A stretch of DNA of 48,347 bases from Leptolyngbya sp. Heron Island J (GCF_000482245.1 NZ_AWNH01000010.1:1-48347); one strand, 5' to 3'. Shown: positions 1-8,374, counted from the stretch's first letter. Translations and numbers: made by a program. The notes: generated by a model from the sequence alone, not told the origin.

Positions 1-539
1 TTTGGGACTATGAAATTCTCGGTCTCCTATCACCAATGTTGGATAGGGTTTCAATAATTTTAGAGCGATTTTTAAGACTCGTTTTTGGGTCCTCAGATTA
101 CTGTTGCCTATATGGTCTAATAGCTCCCAATAGAGCGGTAATGCATGAGTCCCCCATACCAGGGTCACCATAAACAGATTACGTCCTTTCCATTGCGTTC
201 GGTCTATCGCAATCAACCAATACCCATACTTCTGATGCGTCTTTTTTTTAGCTGACGACGATGCTCTCGATTGAGACGATGCCCCGTTTGAGCTTGTCGA
301 ATCCAATATTTGAGCAACGGAAACCACAACACTTTAAGGCTCAAACGAGGCAGGACTAAAAACCGTTGCAGGTTCCGTTTTCGACTCGCATATTTGATCG
401 GTTGAGGAAATAGACTGGCTAAGGCTCCAAGAGTGACTTGACGATGCGCTTGTATCAAAAGTAACACTAATTCCAGCGTTAGATACTGCTGCTCGTTCAG
501 ATGCTTACGGCAAATCGTTTGGTATACTTGAGGCAACAT
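1..539 (-). mobile_element. IS4-type transposase, 5' part, with a -1 frame change at an A8 run; runs off the left edge
   Basis: The first frame (539 to 213) gives 108 residues beginning MLPQVYQTICRKHLNEQQYL and ends in TGA. The adjacent frame carries on to base 1 and encodes WLIAIDRTQW and later GDREF, which resemble the DDE-type catalytic blocks of IS4-family transposases. The two frames are joined by a -1 shift, and the coding strand carries eight consecutive A residues (CTAAAAAAAAGACG, about 234-247) exactly where the switch must occur. A programmed -1 slip would give one fused transposase; otherwise this is a broken copy. The 3' half lies outside the window, so intactness cannot be judged. 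The family assignment is by motif recognition only. Confidence 0.75.
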
Positions 540-762
540 TTTATTTTTTGTGGGGGATCCATAGTCCCCTATTTTTTTGCCGTTTTATTTTCCCAAATCA
601 TTGCCAACTATAGGCTTGAAGTTCCTTGTCACCGTCTAAGATTTCAGGCACCAAATAGCCATAGCTTTAGACCGGTTGATCTCTTAAAATCAGCGATCGC
701 AAAAATTTTGCCTGGACAACTAAGTTAAACAGATGTTTAATGCTTAATGGATTAGTTTTAGT

Positions 763-774
763 TTGATAGATCAA
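763..774. promoter_or_regulatory. Possible operator upstream of the TetR gene
   Basis: TTGAT and ATCAA form an inverted repeat around a 2-base spacer, just upstream of the TetR-family gene. If translation starts at 836, this lies in the leader, where an autoregulatory TetR operator would be expected. The repeat is short and could be chance. Bases 540-762 hold an IS flank, a short GGGGA/TCCCC palindrome near 555-571 and one HIP1 octamer near 693, but no gene I can support. Confidence 0.25.
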
Positions 775-835
775 TGGGATGCCGATAGCTTGGCTGACCG
801 GTAGAATACAGAACAACTATCAAACGGATGATCAA

Positions 836-1456
836 ATGGGCTCTGCAGCTGTTACAAAGCAGCGAATCTTAGATGCGGCTGAACGCGCATTCGGCACCTA
901 TGGTTTTTCTCAGACAACCCTCCGCAGCATCGTCAAGGATGCGGGAGTGAATCTGGCCTTGGTGAATTATCACTTTGGTTCCAAGGAAGAGCTGTATCAG
1001 GCAGTTGTTGCTCGTATGGCTGAACCCATTATTGAACGCCAGTTGGCGGCATTAAGTCAGATTAACCTTGCTGCCGAGAAACCATCTTTAGAAGCTGTCT
1101 TAGACGCCTACATCAGACCAGGAATAGACTATTTACTACAGGACCAACAGTTAGTATTAAAACGGGCAAATTTTTTTGCTCGGTATTTTATGGAACCGAT
1201 ATCCGTTCAAAAGCTGACCGAATACGAGTTTGCCGAGAGCGACGCTCGGTTTTTGGATATATTGCAACGAGCAGTTCCAGAACAGTCTCGCATACAGCTA
1301 ACTTGGAAGTTAGATGCTATTGTGCTGCTCTTAGTACGAGCCATGGGGCAAATTGGACAGCCCCACGCTCTGATCAAAAGCTACTCCAAAACAGATATCA
1401 ATGCAGCCATTGCTGAGCTAGTGTCTTTTTCTGCCTACGGCATAAAAGGAGAATAA
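836..1456 (+). CDS. TetR/AcrR-family transcriptional regulator
   Basis: The N-terminal region reads TKQRILDAAERAFGTYGFS, followed by TTLRSIVKDAGVNLALVNYH and FGSKEELY. This is the standard TetR helix-turn-helix with its YHF/Y-x-K-E-x-L hallmark. The remaining 150 or so residues would be the ligand-binding and dimerisation domain, whose inducer cannot be read from sequence. I prefer the ATG at 836 because the TetR fold begins directly after it; an in-frame ATG at 779 would add 19 residues with no family resemblance. The stop is 4 bases before the AraC gene, so the two are almost certainly co-transcribed. With the azoreductase downstream, a role in sensing quinone, azo or electrophile stress is plausible but inferred. 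Confidence 0.85.
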   Translation: MGSAAVTKQRILDAAERAFGTYGFSQTTLRSIVKDAGVNLALVNYHFGSKEELYQAVVARMAEPIIERQLAALSQINLAAEKPSLEAVLDAYIRPGIDYLLQDQQLVLKRANFFARYFMEPISVQKLTEYEFAESDARFLDILQRAVPEQSRIQLTWKLDAIVLLLVRAMGQIGQPHALIKSYSKTDINAAIAELVSFSAYGIKGE

Positions 1457-1460
1457 CCAT

Positions 1461-2375
1461 GTGAGAGACCTAAGACCGATCAACAACAAAGAGACCCACC
1501 CATTCCTGATGATGAACTTTACTAAAAGCGGTGACATTACTCAGGTATTACCTTCGGGGCCGCTGATCTCAAGTCAGCCAGGGCAGTGGCATGGTATTCA
1601 TTTAGGGTACTATCATCACCCTGCCTACGAAATCCCTAAAATTATCTCTAAACAACACCTTATTTTGGTACACCTGGCGGTATCAACTCAAGTAGACCAA
1701 TATTTAGGGCAACAGATTCAGACAATCCACTTACACCCAGGTAGTGTTCTGATTATTCCAGCCTACACCCCTCACTACGCCACTTGGGACACCGAAAATT
1801 ATTACTTACTCCTTAGCATTGATCCGGCTGCGTTGCTTAATACGGTGCAGTCTGCTGGCGAAGCTGAGCTAATGCCCCATTTTGTTACCGCCGATCCTTT
1901 AGTTCATGGCATAGGGTTATCGCTTAAAACTGAGCTGGAGTCAGACAGCTTAGGCGGACGGCTGTATGCCGATTCCCTATGTACAGCACTATTTACCCAC
2001 CTGGTACGTCACTACACGACAAAAGCGACACTACCATTTCAGACGACTGGAGGATTACCACGCTATCAGCTACGACAAGTGCTTGACTATATAGACGCCT
2101 GTCTTAGTCAAGAGTTAGCCTTGGCAGACCTGGCCGCATTGGTCAACCTCAGTCCAAACCACTTTACACGGTTATTTAAGCAGGCGACTGGTTTTACCCC
2201 CCACCAATATGTGATTAAACAGCGAGTTGAAAGAGCAAAGCAACGTTTGCTAGAAGGTCGATTAACTCTGGCTGAGGTCGCCCTTGATGTAGGATTTGCT
2301 CACCAAAGTCATCTTAATCGCCACTTTAAACGATGGGTCGGGTTTACGCCTAAAGCGTTTCTCAATAATCAGTGA
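1461..2375 (+). CDS. AraC-family transcriptional regulator
   Basis: A protein of about 304 residues with an N-terminal cupin-like sensing half (LHPGSVLIIPAYTPHYA) and a C-terminal AraC double helix-turn-helix: LADLAALVNLSPNHFTRLFK, then a second helix pair containing VALDVGFAHQSHLNRHFKRW and ending GFTPKAF. The start codon is GTG at 1461, with AAGGAG at 1446-1451 as ribosome binding site; an internal ATG pair near 1510 is an alternative. The gene begins 4 bases after the TetR stop. The N-terminal half resembles that of the AraC protein at 38447-39346 (shared PHF, HGIGL/YGIGL and LxxELES blocks), so the two are probably paralogues. The effector is unknown. Confidence 0.88.
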   Translation: MRDLRPINNKETHPFLMMNFTKSGDITQVLPSGPLISSQPGQWHGIHLGYYHHPAYEIPKIISKQHLILVHLAVSTQVDQYLGQQIQTIHLHPGSVLIIPAYTPHYATWDTENYYLLLSIDPAALLNTVQSAGEAELMPHFVTADPLVHGIGLSLKTELESDSLGGRLYADSLCTALFTHLVRHYTTKATLPFQTTGGLPRYQLRQVLDYIDACLSQELALADLAALVNLSPNHFTRLFKQATGFTPHQYVIKQRVERAKQRLLEGRLTLAEVALDVGFAHQSHLNRHFKRWVGFTPKAFLNNQ

Positions 2376-2463
2376 GAATGTGCAAAAAATCGGAGAAAGC
2401 GGCAAGATCTGCCCTTCAGGTTCACGGCATACTTTAACTGTCTGTTGATCTATCCATAATTCC

Positions 2464-3075
2464 ATGCCCCACATTCTTCATCTCGACTCCAGTCCACGGG
2501 GAAGTCGTTCAACATCACGCGCTCTTACAAAAGAATTTGTATCCGATTGGATACAGGTCCATCCCCAAGATACGGTCACCTATCGTGACATTGGCAAATA
2601 TCCTGTGCCTCCCGTTGATGAATCATGGATTGCCGCTGCTTTTAACAAAGCTAACACCCTGCCAACTGAGCTGACCGGTGCCCTGACGATATCTGACGAG
2701 CTAATTGCCGAATTATTACAGGCCGATCGCTATGTATTTGGCGTTCCTATGTATAACTTTAGTATTCCAGCTAATTTCAAGGCGTATATCGACCAGGTGG
2801 TGAGAATCCACCGTACTTTTAATGCTGCGTGGGAAGGGCTATTAACTAACAAAAAAATGCTGATCGTCACATCGCGAGGTGATAGCTATGGTGAAGGTTC
2901 AGCCCTAGCCAGCTATGACTTTCAAGAACCCTATTTACGAACAGTCTTTGGGTTTATAGGGATTACTGATATCACCGTTTTCCATGCAGAGAACCTAAAT
3001 GAGGGAAAAGATTCTCGTCAACAGGCTATCGCCCAGGTTCGTCATGCCATGCAGCAACTCATAGTCAGCTGGTGA
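2464..3075 (+). CDS. azoR: FMN-dependent NADH azoreductase / quinone reductase
   Basis: 203 residues, the usual size for AzoR. The N-terminus HILHLDSSPRGSRSTSRAL is the flavodoxin-like phosphate-binding loop (SSPRGxxS). FGVPMYNFSIPANFKAYIDQ is the conserved flavin-site segment, and the TSRGDSYGEG region matches the third FMN contact. The family transfers electrons from NADH through FMN to quinones and azo compounds, in the cytosol as a homodimer. The gene lies 88 bases after the AraC regulator on the same strand, so it is likely controlled by the TetR/AraC pair. No lesion is visible. Confidence 0.9.
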   Translation: MPHILHLDSSPRGSRSTSRALTKEFVSDWIQVHPQDTVTYRDIGKYPVPPVDESWIAAAFNKANTLPTELTGALTISDELIAELLQADRYVFGVPMYNFSIPANFKAYIDQVVRIHRTFNAAWEGLLTNKKMLIVTSRGDSYGEGSALASYDFQEPYLRTVFGFIGITDITVFHAENLNEGKDSRQQAIAQVRHAMQQLIVSW

Positions 3076-3077
3076 GA

Positions 3078-3221
3078 CTGGCGAGCTCGTTAGACTATGC
3101 TCATCGTCATCAGGAGATTATTGTTCAATTTGGTCGATTTCCCCATCGCAACGACATTTTAGGTCGTCAGGGCACTGCAGAAGAAATTGCTTTTCTGCAA
3201 CAGCCAGAGTCCCGTTTTTAG
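3078..3221 (+). pseudogene. C-terminal relic of a DUF924-family protein
   Basis: Directly after the azoR stop, an open frame without a start encodes a tail that includes YAHRHQEIIVQFGRFPHRND, then ILGRQGTAEEIAFL, and ends SRF before TAG at 3219. This is the characteristic C-terminus of DUF924 proteins (FGRFPHRN-x-LGR). The N-terminal three quarters of the family is missing, so this is a deletion remnant. The deletion may also have brought azoR next to it. The function of DUF924 is unknown to me. Confidence 0.7.
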
Positions 3222-3273
3222 ATCCTGGTGGCTGTTCATTTTTCACTGGTTTAAATTGCTTCAAATGTCATCA

Positions 3274-3492
3274 TCAGCGTTGCCATATCATTGGTTGCCA
3301 ACGTGATCTCATCACGCTGCTCAACCTCGCCTCTGGATGTATCAAATCCCTCCATTGGAGGAGTAACTGGGCTCGACGTACTTTCTGATTACTGCCACTA
3401 AATATCTTGACTACTGACGTTAGGTGACGAAGTTCATCATCGCTCAGGCGGACAACATACTTTCTTCTGCATGGACCTTTGGTGTGCTCCAT
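3274..3492 (-). pseudogene. N-terminal relic of an IS630-type transposase
   Basis: The leftward frame starts MEHTKGPCRRKYVVRLSDDE and continues to NQKVRRAQLLLQ. This is the typical opening of IS630-family transposases, just before their helix-turn-helix. The frame then loses similarity and stops after 72 residues. A second leftward frame (3355 to 3251, 34 residues, ending MTFEAI) overlaps it and may belong to whatever was recombined here; I cannot identify it. No terminal inverted repeats are recognisable. Bases 3493-3591 hold nothing I can name. Confidence 0.55.
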
Positions 3493-3591
3493 ACAGCTTA
3501 CTCCAACATTCTTCTAAATCCCAATTCTTAGCTTTGACGTTGCACTAGTTTCCTAAAACACCTATTGAGCCAAAAATAAGATAGATGAGGT

Positions 3592-4531
3592 TTAGCTCCA
3601 GTACCAGATTTTTTCCCAGGACCGATCAAAGGATAGGAAGCCACCTAGCGTGATGCGAGCTGTCGAGCCTACTACGGGGGTGATTCGGTGCAGACACCGA
3701 CCGGAGGAAAATACAACCAGATCTCCAATTTCAGGATGGAGCCGAACCGAGTGATACTATTCAGCGATTTGCTCTGGATCCCATCTGCCATTCGGTAATG
3801 TCGGCTTATTGGGGTTTTCCAAGGTCAGCGCATAAACAATAAGTTCCCCCCCCCCCCGATTGAGACAGATAAGGGAGTGATAAAGCTGAGAAGGGTACTT
3901 GTATCTGCTTGCCTCTCTAATGATTGGTAGGCAGATAGGAAGAAGTGATGTCGTGGTGAATACCTATGCCTTGTCCGTGATGGAGCGATCGTACCGTATA
4001 GGGAATATAGGAACGTCCATCAATACTACAAGGAATTTCTACAGGTCTTCCGCCTGAGATTTTTCCGAGCACCCTTTCGATCTCGTGCTGGGGATTAAAT
4101 GACGGGTCGAATAGACGATCGATCATCTCACGGTATAATCGATTTTTATCAAGGTAAGTATCTAATGATTGACCTGTGGGGCTTTTCCCACTAGGCGTGA
4201 GAGAAACCCCGAGAACTCGAATGTTCTCACCGTCTATTTCCGATGAATTGGTTTGGAGCCACTCTAGATCGACTGCTCCGGACTCAGCTCGCGAGTCTGC
4301 CAACCGTGAACGTTTAGGACAGAACGCACGCCGAACGAGCAACACATCAATCTGATCGAGGTAGAGATCCTCAAGGGCCATGGGAAAGTCCTCAATTTGG
4401 GCAAAATCTATTTCAATCACCCTCACCATTCGTTTTAGAAATTCAGTAGCAATCATCGTTGTTCTTCTCGTGTGTGCTTCACTGGATTCAATTTTTGCAA
4501 CAAAAACTCCCTCAGAGCTCTTTGTTTTCAA
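3592..4531 (-). pseudogene. 2OG-Fe(II) oxygenase gene with two in-frame TAG codons and a G12 frameshift tract
   Basis: The open part (4531 to 3917) encodes 204 residues, ending HHGQGIGIHHDITSSYLPTN and then TAG. After the TAG the same frame continues through QIQVPFSALSLPYLSQSGGG into a run of 12 G on the coding strand. The frame then changes to give GELIVYALTLENP, a second in-frame TAG, and EIGDLVVFSSGRCLHRITPV, with the stop at 3592. The HHD motif and the later CLHR supply the HxD...H iron ligands of the family. A tract of 10 or 13 G would restore the frame across it. The substrate is unknown. Two stops plus a shift make it a pseudogene on present reading; see findings for the alternative. 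Confidence 0.75.
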
Positions 4532-4725
4532 TTCTTTTAGAGTTGTTTTCTCGCCACCTGAAGTGATTGCGATCTAATTTTTTCAAAAAAACGTTACTGT
4601 CCCACCATAGCAAATCGGCTTAGGTTAACCATCGAAATAGGCACATCATTTCTCTAATTGTCGAGGTTTAGAGACTTATTTTCTATATTGAGTGTGATTT
4701 TAATGTATGTACGGTGAGGCATATG

Positions 4726-4799
4726 AAAACATGCATCTATACAATACATTTAAAGGCTCTTTTGTATAAAAGAGCCTCGCATTTCATGTTTTGTATTGT
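4726..4799. repeat. Strong hairpin with flanking alternative stems in a 510-base gene-free stretch
   Basis: AGGCTCTTTT (4754-4763) and AAAAGAGCCT (4768-4777) form a perfect 10-bp stem with a 4-base loop. ACAATAC (4741-4747) pairs with GTATTGT (4793-4799), and AAAACATG (4726-4733) can pair with CATGTTTT (4785-4792) in a competing fold. No T-run follows on either strand, so it does not look like a simple terminator. The rest of 4532-5041 is AT-rich and holds no gene I can support. It is presumably the promoter region for the rightward locus starting at 5042. Confidence 0.55.
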
Positions 4800-5041
4800 G
4801 AAACACCCTATGTTTTACGTTTTATGTAAAATCAGTTTTTCTTGATGGATTGCCGATGTAGCCTTTTAGGTATAACGAAATGTGGCTTTTTGGAAATAAT
4901 TGATTTGTTGGGCAGTGCGCTAATCCAGCCCTCAAATCAGACATGATGTTACAGAATCAATCTTTTTCTCTGTGGAAGGTGAACTTTTCCCTCGACACAG
5001 AGCAGAGATCGCTTGCACTATTCAAATCAAAGGAGAATATT

Positions 5042-5194
5042 ATGGCGAAAGACATCACTGTTTTGCCAGGCGAAATCTATATTGTTACGGATCAAGATCG
5101 AGATTTTGGTACCGTTACAATTCAGCTTGGAGGTCAGCTTAAGATCTCAACAGCGGCTCAAGTCACTATCCAAAAGCTCATCAAGGAGACATAG
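5042..5194 (+). CDS. Small 50-residue beta-rich peptide, unknown function
   Basis: AAAGGAG lies 7 bases before the ATG at 5042, an excellent ribosome binding site. That is why I choose this start over the ATG at 4943 in the same frame. The peptide begins MAKDITVLPGEIYIVTDQD, continues through GTVTIQLGGQLKISTAAQVT and ends with KLIKET. It has alternating hydrophobic/polar strands resembling one or two rungs of a beta-helix. There are no Cys, no membrane segment and no signal peptide. It is the first gene of the rightward locus and could be a substrate peptide, chaperone or structural partner for the glycine-rich protein that follows. I do not recognise a family. Confidence 0.65.
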   Translation: MAKDITVLPGEIYIVTDQDRDFGTVTIQLGGQLKISTAAQVTIQKLIKET

Positions 5195-5432
5195 AATCCA
5201 AGTCTGCCGGGCTAAGTAAGCTAGTTGTGCTTGCTAGTCCGTAAGTTTTTGCTGACTAATAAGTTTATTGACGGATATTTCTGTTTGCAGAGAAAGAACA
5301 ACAGTTTCTGGACAGAGCTGTTGAGGTTTTGTGTTGCCGGAATCGGTATCAGTCAGAAATATCCTAGAACCCAAGTTTCTCAACAACAAGACATTAGACC
5401 ACTAGTAAAACGATTAGGAGTTTAACGAACCA

Positions 5433-6176
5433 ATGGAAATGCATTCTTTAATCGCTGAGGCGGTCGCCTTAGGTCAATCAACACCAGATATCGCCATTAT
5501 GGGCGACCAGGGTAGTGCAGGCAGTCATGGGCAAGACGGTAATGCTGGACAGTCTGGAGTTGATGGAAGAAATGGTAGTTGTAATTGGAAGACTGGGTGT
5601 AGTGGTAGTTCAGCTGGCACAGGCGGCGGCAATGGCGGCAATGGTGGTGATGCCTCCAAGGGTCGCGAAGGAGGAGATGCGCTACCAGCTAAGATTTATG
5701 TTGGTGAACTCACCGGAACTATCTTTGTCGCTGGACGAGGTGGTAACGGTGGCGATGGTGGTGTTGGTGGTGCTGGCGGTGCTGGCGGCAAAGGTGGTAA
5801 AGGTGGCAATGGTGCCTCAGATGGTGCTTATCACACTGGCCCGTCTTCCGGTGGCAACGGTGGCGATGGTGGCGATGGTGGCGATGGTGGTAACGGTGGC
5901 AACGGTGGTAACGGTAGCCTCGTGGAAATCGTATATGGGAAGCTCAATGACAGTAGTGGATTTGTTCCTATCTCCGAGCCAAGCCAGCCAGGCAGTGGCG
6001 GTGCTGGTGGCGTAGGTGGCAGCGCTGGAGCTGGCGGTCAGGGTGGTAGCCCGAACGGTGGTAATGGTAGTCCGGGAGATACAGGTAACACGGGGGTATC
6101 TGGGCATAAAGGCTCCTCCGGTGGAACACCGAGTACCTTCAGTATTCGTCAGGGCACGTTAGCTACGCTGAGCTAG
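5433..6176 (+). CDS. Glycine-rich GGX-triplet (polyglycine/collagen-like) protein
   Basis: 247 residues. A 25-residue N-terminal segment (MEMHSLIAEAVALGQSTPDI) leads into Gly-rich triplets. The first block is collagen-like (GDQGSAGSHGQDGNAG), later ones are GGN/GGD/GGV repeats (GGNGGDGGDGGDGGNGG around residues 136-152), then a last GxY block near the C-terminus. Two short non-repeat strands interrupt the repeats: PAKIYVGELTGTIFVAGRGG and LVEIVYGKLND. A CNWKTGC pair is present near residue 50. GGX triplets are known to form polyglycine-II bundles in other proteins. AGGAG lies 12 bases before the ATG. Two 2OG oxygenases lie in the same locus, but Pro is sparse, so classical prolyl hydroxylation is uncertain. 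Bases 5195-5432 hold no gene I trust. Confidence 0.8.
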   Translation: MEMHSLIAEAVALGQSTPDIAIMGDQGSAGSHGQDGNAGQSGVDGRNGSCNWKTGCSGSSAGTGGGNGGNGGDASKGREGGDALPAKIYVGELTGTIFVAGRGGNGGDGGVGGAGGAGGKGGKGGNGASDGAYHTGPSSGGNGGDGGDGGDGGNGGNGGNGSLVEIVYGKLNDSSGFVPISEPSQPGSGGAGGVGGSAGAGGQGGSPNGGNGSPGDTGNTGVSGHKGSSGGTPSTFSIRQGTLATLS

Positions 6177-6201
6177 AAGCCACTTTATTGCTCTATTTGG
6201 A

Positions 6202-6231
6202 GGGTATCTCCTACCTGATTAGGAGATACTC
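6202..6231 (+). terminator. Intercistronic hairpin after the glycine-rich gene
   Basis: GTATCTCCT (6204-6212) and AGGAGATAC (6221-6229) form a perfect 9-bp stem with an 8-base loop, extendable by two weaker pairs. It lies 27 bases after the stop of the glycine-rich gene. No T-run follows, so it may be a processing or attenuation structure that gives higher expression of the upstream structural gene, rather than a full terminator. Confidence 0.5.
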
Positions 6232-6348
6232 ACCCCCTACAATTTATTCAACAACACTCAGATATGGGTGTCCTAGCTTCGGAGAATGACGAGTTTTCAG
6301 TTGCTAGAAGTACAAAATTAACTCTTTGCAATCCCAACGGAATGGATT

Positions 6349-8271
6349 ATGCTTTCTTATTCGGCTCGTCTTAGACGTAAAGTTAATCGTCTTTGCATAG
6401 CTACGGAAGGTCTTTCTGGCACAGTCGAGTCAGCAAAAAACTTGTGTCAAAATCTCCTGGCTGCCCCCCTGGGTGGCCAGAATTATCTTGCCGGTGCTTC
6501 AGCTCTTAATAATGATGGGGTGCCGCTTCAGCTTTGTCTTTCTTCCTCTAGACGCGGAATTGCACTGCGGGTGATTGGTGATCCAGGTACACATTACGAC
6601 AACTTAGAAGCTCGCTACCAGTGTTCTCGTGAGACTCTTGAGCGCTGCATGGAGTTGGCTGATTCATCTTCAATCTCACCGCTTGTCACCAATACGCTGA
6701 CACATCTAATTCCATCGTCAGAGGTGCAACGTGCCCAATACTCTAATGGCTTTATATGGATTGCTGCAAGTCCAGTCTTGCCAGGACTTGCAGTCTATAT
6801 TGATACGGCTCCGCTGGGTAAGGCTGGGGCATGGAAAAAAATTGAGGAGTGGCTGAGTGAAGTACTGCCTTGTACTGATGAAGCTACTAGAATACTAGCA
6901 ACACTCCGCCAGTGTACTGTTCCTGCAAGTGCAGGGCTAGAAGGCCATACAAAATCTAATTTGAGGGCAAAAGTTTACTTCCGGCTGACAGAGTCGCTGA
7001 GGCTTGAACAGCTTAATGTCGATCTGTTTGCTGATCGTCGGATCTTTGAATTTCTACAAATTGCCATGGGGCGTTTCGGCGTTGACCGTGATGGCTTGGT
7101 TCTCAGTGTTGGATTTAGAGTGGAAACTGGCGAACTTGCCGATGTCAAAGTAGATCTATGTGGCCATTGTCTTACCTATGAAAACAATGAGTGGCTTGAA
7201 ATTATAAATCAGTTGAGCAGTCAGTTTGGGCTGACATCCCTGCCAGTTGATGCTGCTTTAAATGAATACGGTTGCCGAGTAGCGTTTATTGGATTTGGCC
7301 TTGATCGAGCTCAGAAATGTCGTCTTAATCTATATTTGAATGCAGCCGAATCCCAAGATGAACCGTTACAAGACGAACTTGAAGCTGCCCTTACCGACGG
7401 TGTTCGTTATTTATGCGCACTCCAAGACCAAGACGGACACTGGGCAGACTACCAACTACCTGTGGGTGTATCCGATCAATGGATCACTGCCTATGTTGGT
7501 TTAGCGCTAGCCAGAGTTGGAAACTATTGGAAAAATAAGACAGCACTTTTAGCTGCGGAGCGAGCCGCAGATTGGTTATGCTCAGAGCGTTCTTATCCTG
7601 CTGGTTGGGGCTACAATGCGACCACTGGACCTGATGCAGACTCTACAGCCATGGCAATTGGTTTGCTCAGAGAATTAGGACGATTGATTCAACCTGAAGA
7701 CCAATCTTTTCTATATGACCACTGGCGGGTTGAAGGTGGATTGGCAACTTACGATGGTCCACAGGCTTGGGGGGTAGCCCATTGGGATGTTACTCCATTT
7801 GGGTATCTCGGTCTCAACTCAGAACAACAGAACGAGTTACGGGATAGCTTTATGACTGCGCTGAAAGCTAATCTCACAGAAAATGGCATGTGGAGAGCCT
7901 ACTGGTGGCGCAACCCTTACTACAGTACGTTTTTGACTCTGGAAGTGCTGGCTGAGCTTGGTATTCAGGAACCTGAACAAGAAAGAGAAGACAATCGTTT
8001 TGAAGTTACCAATCCCTTTGATCTGGCTTGTGTGATCGGTATCCACCACCTACGGGCGATTCCATCGGATTGGCAGCGGTCTCCTTTACGTGGTCTTCTC
8101 AACTGGCAACAAAACGATGGACGTTGGCTAGGGCATCCCAATTTGAGGGTCACAGATGATAGCTGTTTTGAGCCTTGGGATAAACCAATCGGAGAGTACT
8201 ACACAGATCATGCTGCGACAGTAACTACTGCCACCGTTATCCGTGTACTGACATCTATTCTGACAAAGTAG
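6349..8271 (+). CDS. Two-part protein: uncharacterised N-terminal half and terpenoid-cyclase/prenyltransferase-like C-terminal half
   Basis: 640 residues. The C-terminal half (about 355-640) has alpha/alpha-barrel features of the squalene-hopene and class II terpene cyclase superfamily. QW-like motifs are present (QDQDGHW, QQNDGRW), and PDADSTAMA around residues 428-436 matches the position and context of the class II DxDD acid motif, with the last Asp replaced by Ser (D429, A430, D431, S432). The N-terminal half has repeated beta-strand pairs (RAKVYFRLTESL, DVKVDLCGHCLTY, KCRLNLYLN) that look like ABBA-type prenyltransferase strands, but this is a weak guess. There is no signal peptide. It sits between the glycine-rich gene and the PhyH gene. 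Protonation-driven cyclisation or prenyl chemistry on a peptide or lipid is inference. Confidence 0.65.
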   Translation: MLSYSARLRRKVNRLCIATEGLSGTVESAKNLCQNLLAAPLGGQNYLAGASALNNDGVPLQLCLSSSRRGIALRVIGDPGTHYDNLEARYQCSRETLERCMELADSSSISPLVTNTLTHLIPSSEVQRAQYSNGFIWIAASPVLPGLAVYIDTAPLGKAGAWKKIEEWLSEVLPCTDEATRILATLRQCTVPASAGLEGHTKSNLRAKVYFRLTESLRLEQLNVDLFADRRIFEFLQIAMGRFGVDRDGLVLSVGFRVETGELADVKVDLCGHCLTYENNEWLEIINQLSSQFGLTSLPVDAALNEYGCRVAFIGFGLDRAQKCRLNLYLNAAESQDEPLQDELEAALTDGVRYLCALQDQDGHWADYQLPVGVSDQWITAYVGLALARVGNYWKNKTALLAAERAADWLCSERSYPAGWGYNATTGPDADSTAMAIGLLRELGRLIQPEDQSFLYDHWRVEGGLATYDGPQAWGVAHWDVTPFGYLGLNSEQQNELRDSFMTALKANLTENGMWRAYWWRNPYYSTFLTLEVLAELGIQEPEQEREDNRFEVTNPFDLACVIGIHHLRAIPSDWQRSPLRGLLNWQQNDGRWLGHPNLRVTDDSCFEPWDKPIGEYYTDHAATVTTATVIRVLTSILTK

Positions 8272-8374
8272 TAAGTGAGCATTATGCCTGGCATCTTTTA
8301 CTCTCACTGATTTGTAAAGGTTACAATCTCTCATTTGAACATCATAATATCTAAAGATAAGGAACTTGTTTTAG

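Noticed and set aside
4-570. GGGACTATG at 4-12 and its complement CATAGTCCC at 562-570, a possible pair of IS ends.
   Set aside because: The left copy lies inside the transposase coding region next to the GDREF block, so it cannot be the element's end. The match is short and probably chance.
501-728. A 75-codon rightward frame after the IS4 transposase.
   Set aside because: It overlaps the transposase start on the other strand and has no recognisable domain or ribosome binding site.
5225-5425. A 66-codon frame between the small peptide and the glycine-rich gene.
   Set aside because: It has no ribosome binding site and shows no protein-like pattern. The region looks like a leader.
5515-6107. 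Long frames in other phases over the glycine-rich gene, rich in Val/Met or Thr/Ala.
   Set aside because: They are shadows produced by the GGN/GGC triplet repeats. Only the Gly frame has a sensible start and domain pattern.
5433-6176. DNA-level repeats of the glycine-rich gene as a CRISPR array.
   Set aside because: The periodicity is 3 and 9 bases and follows codons. There are no spacers of constant length. I saw no CRISPR array elsewhere in the window.
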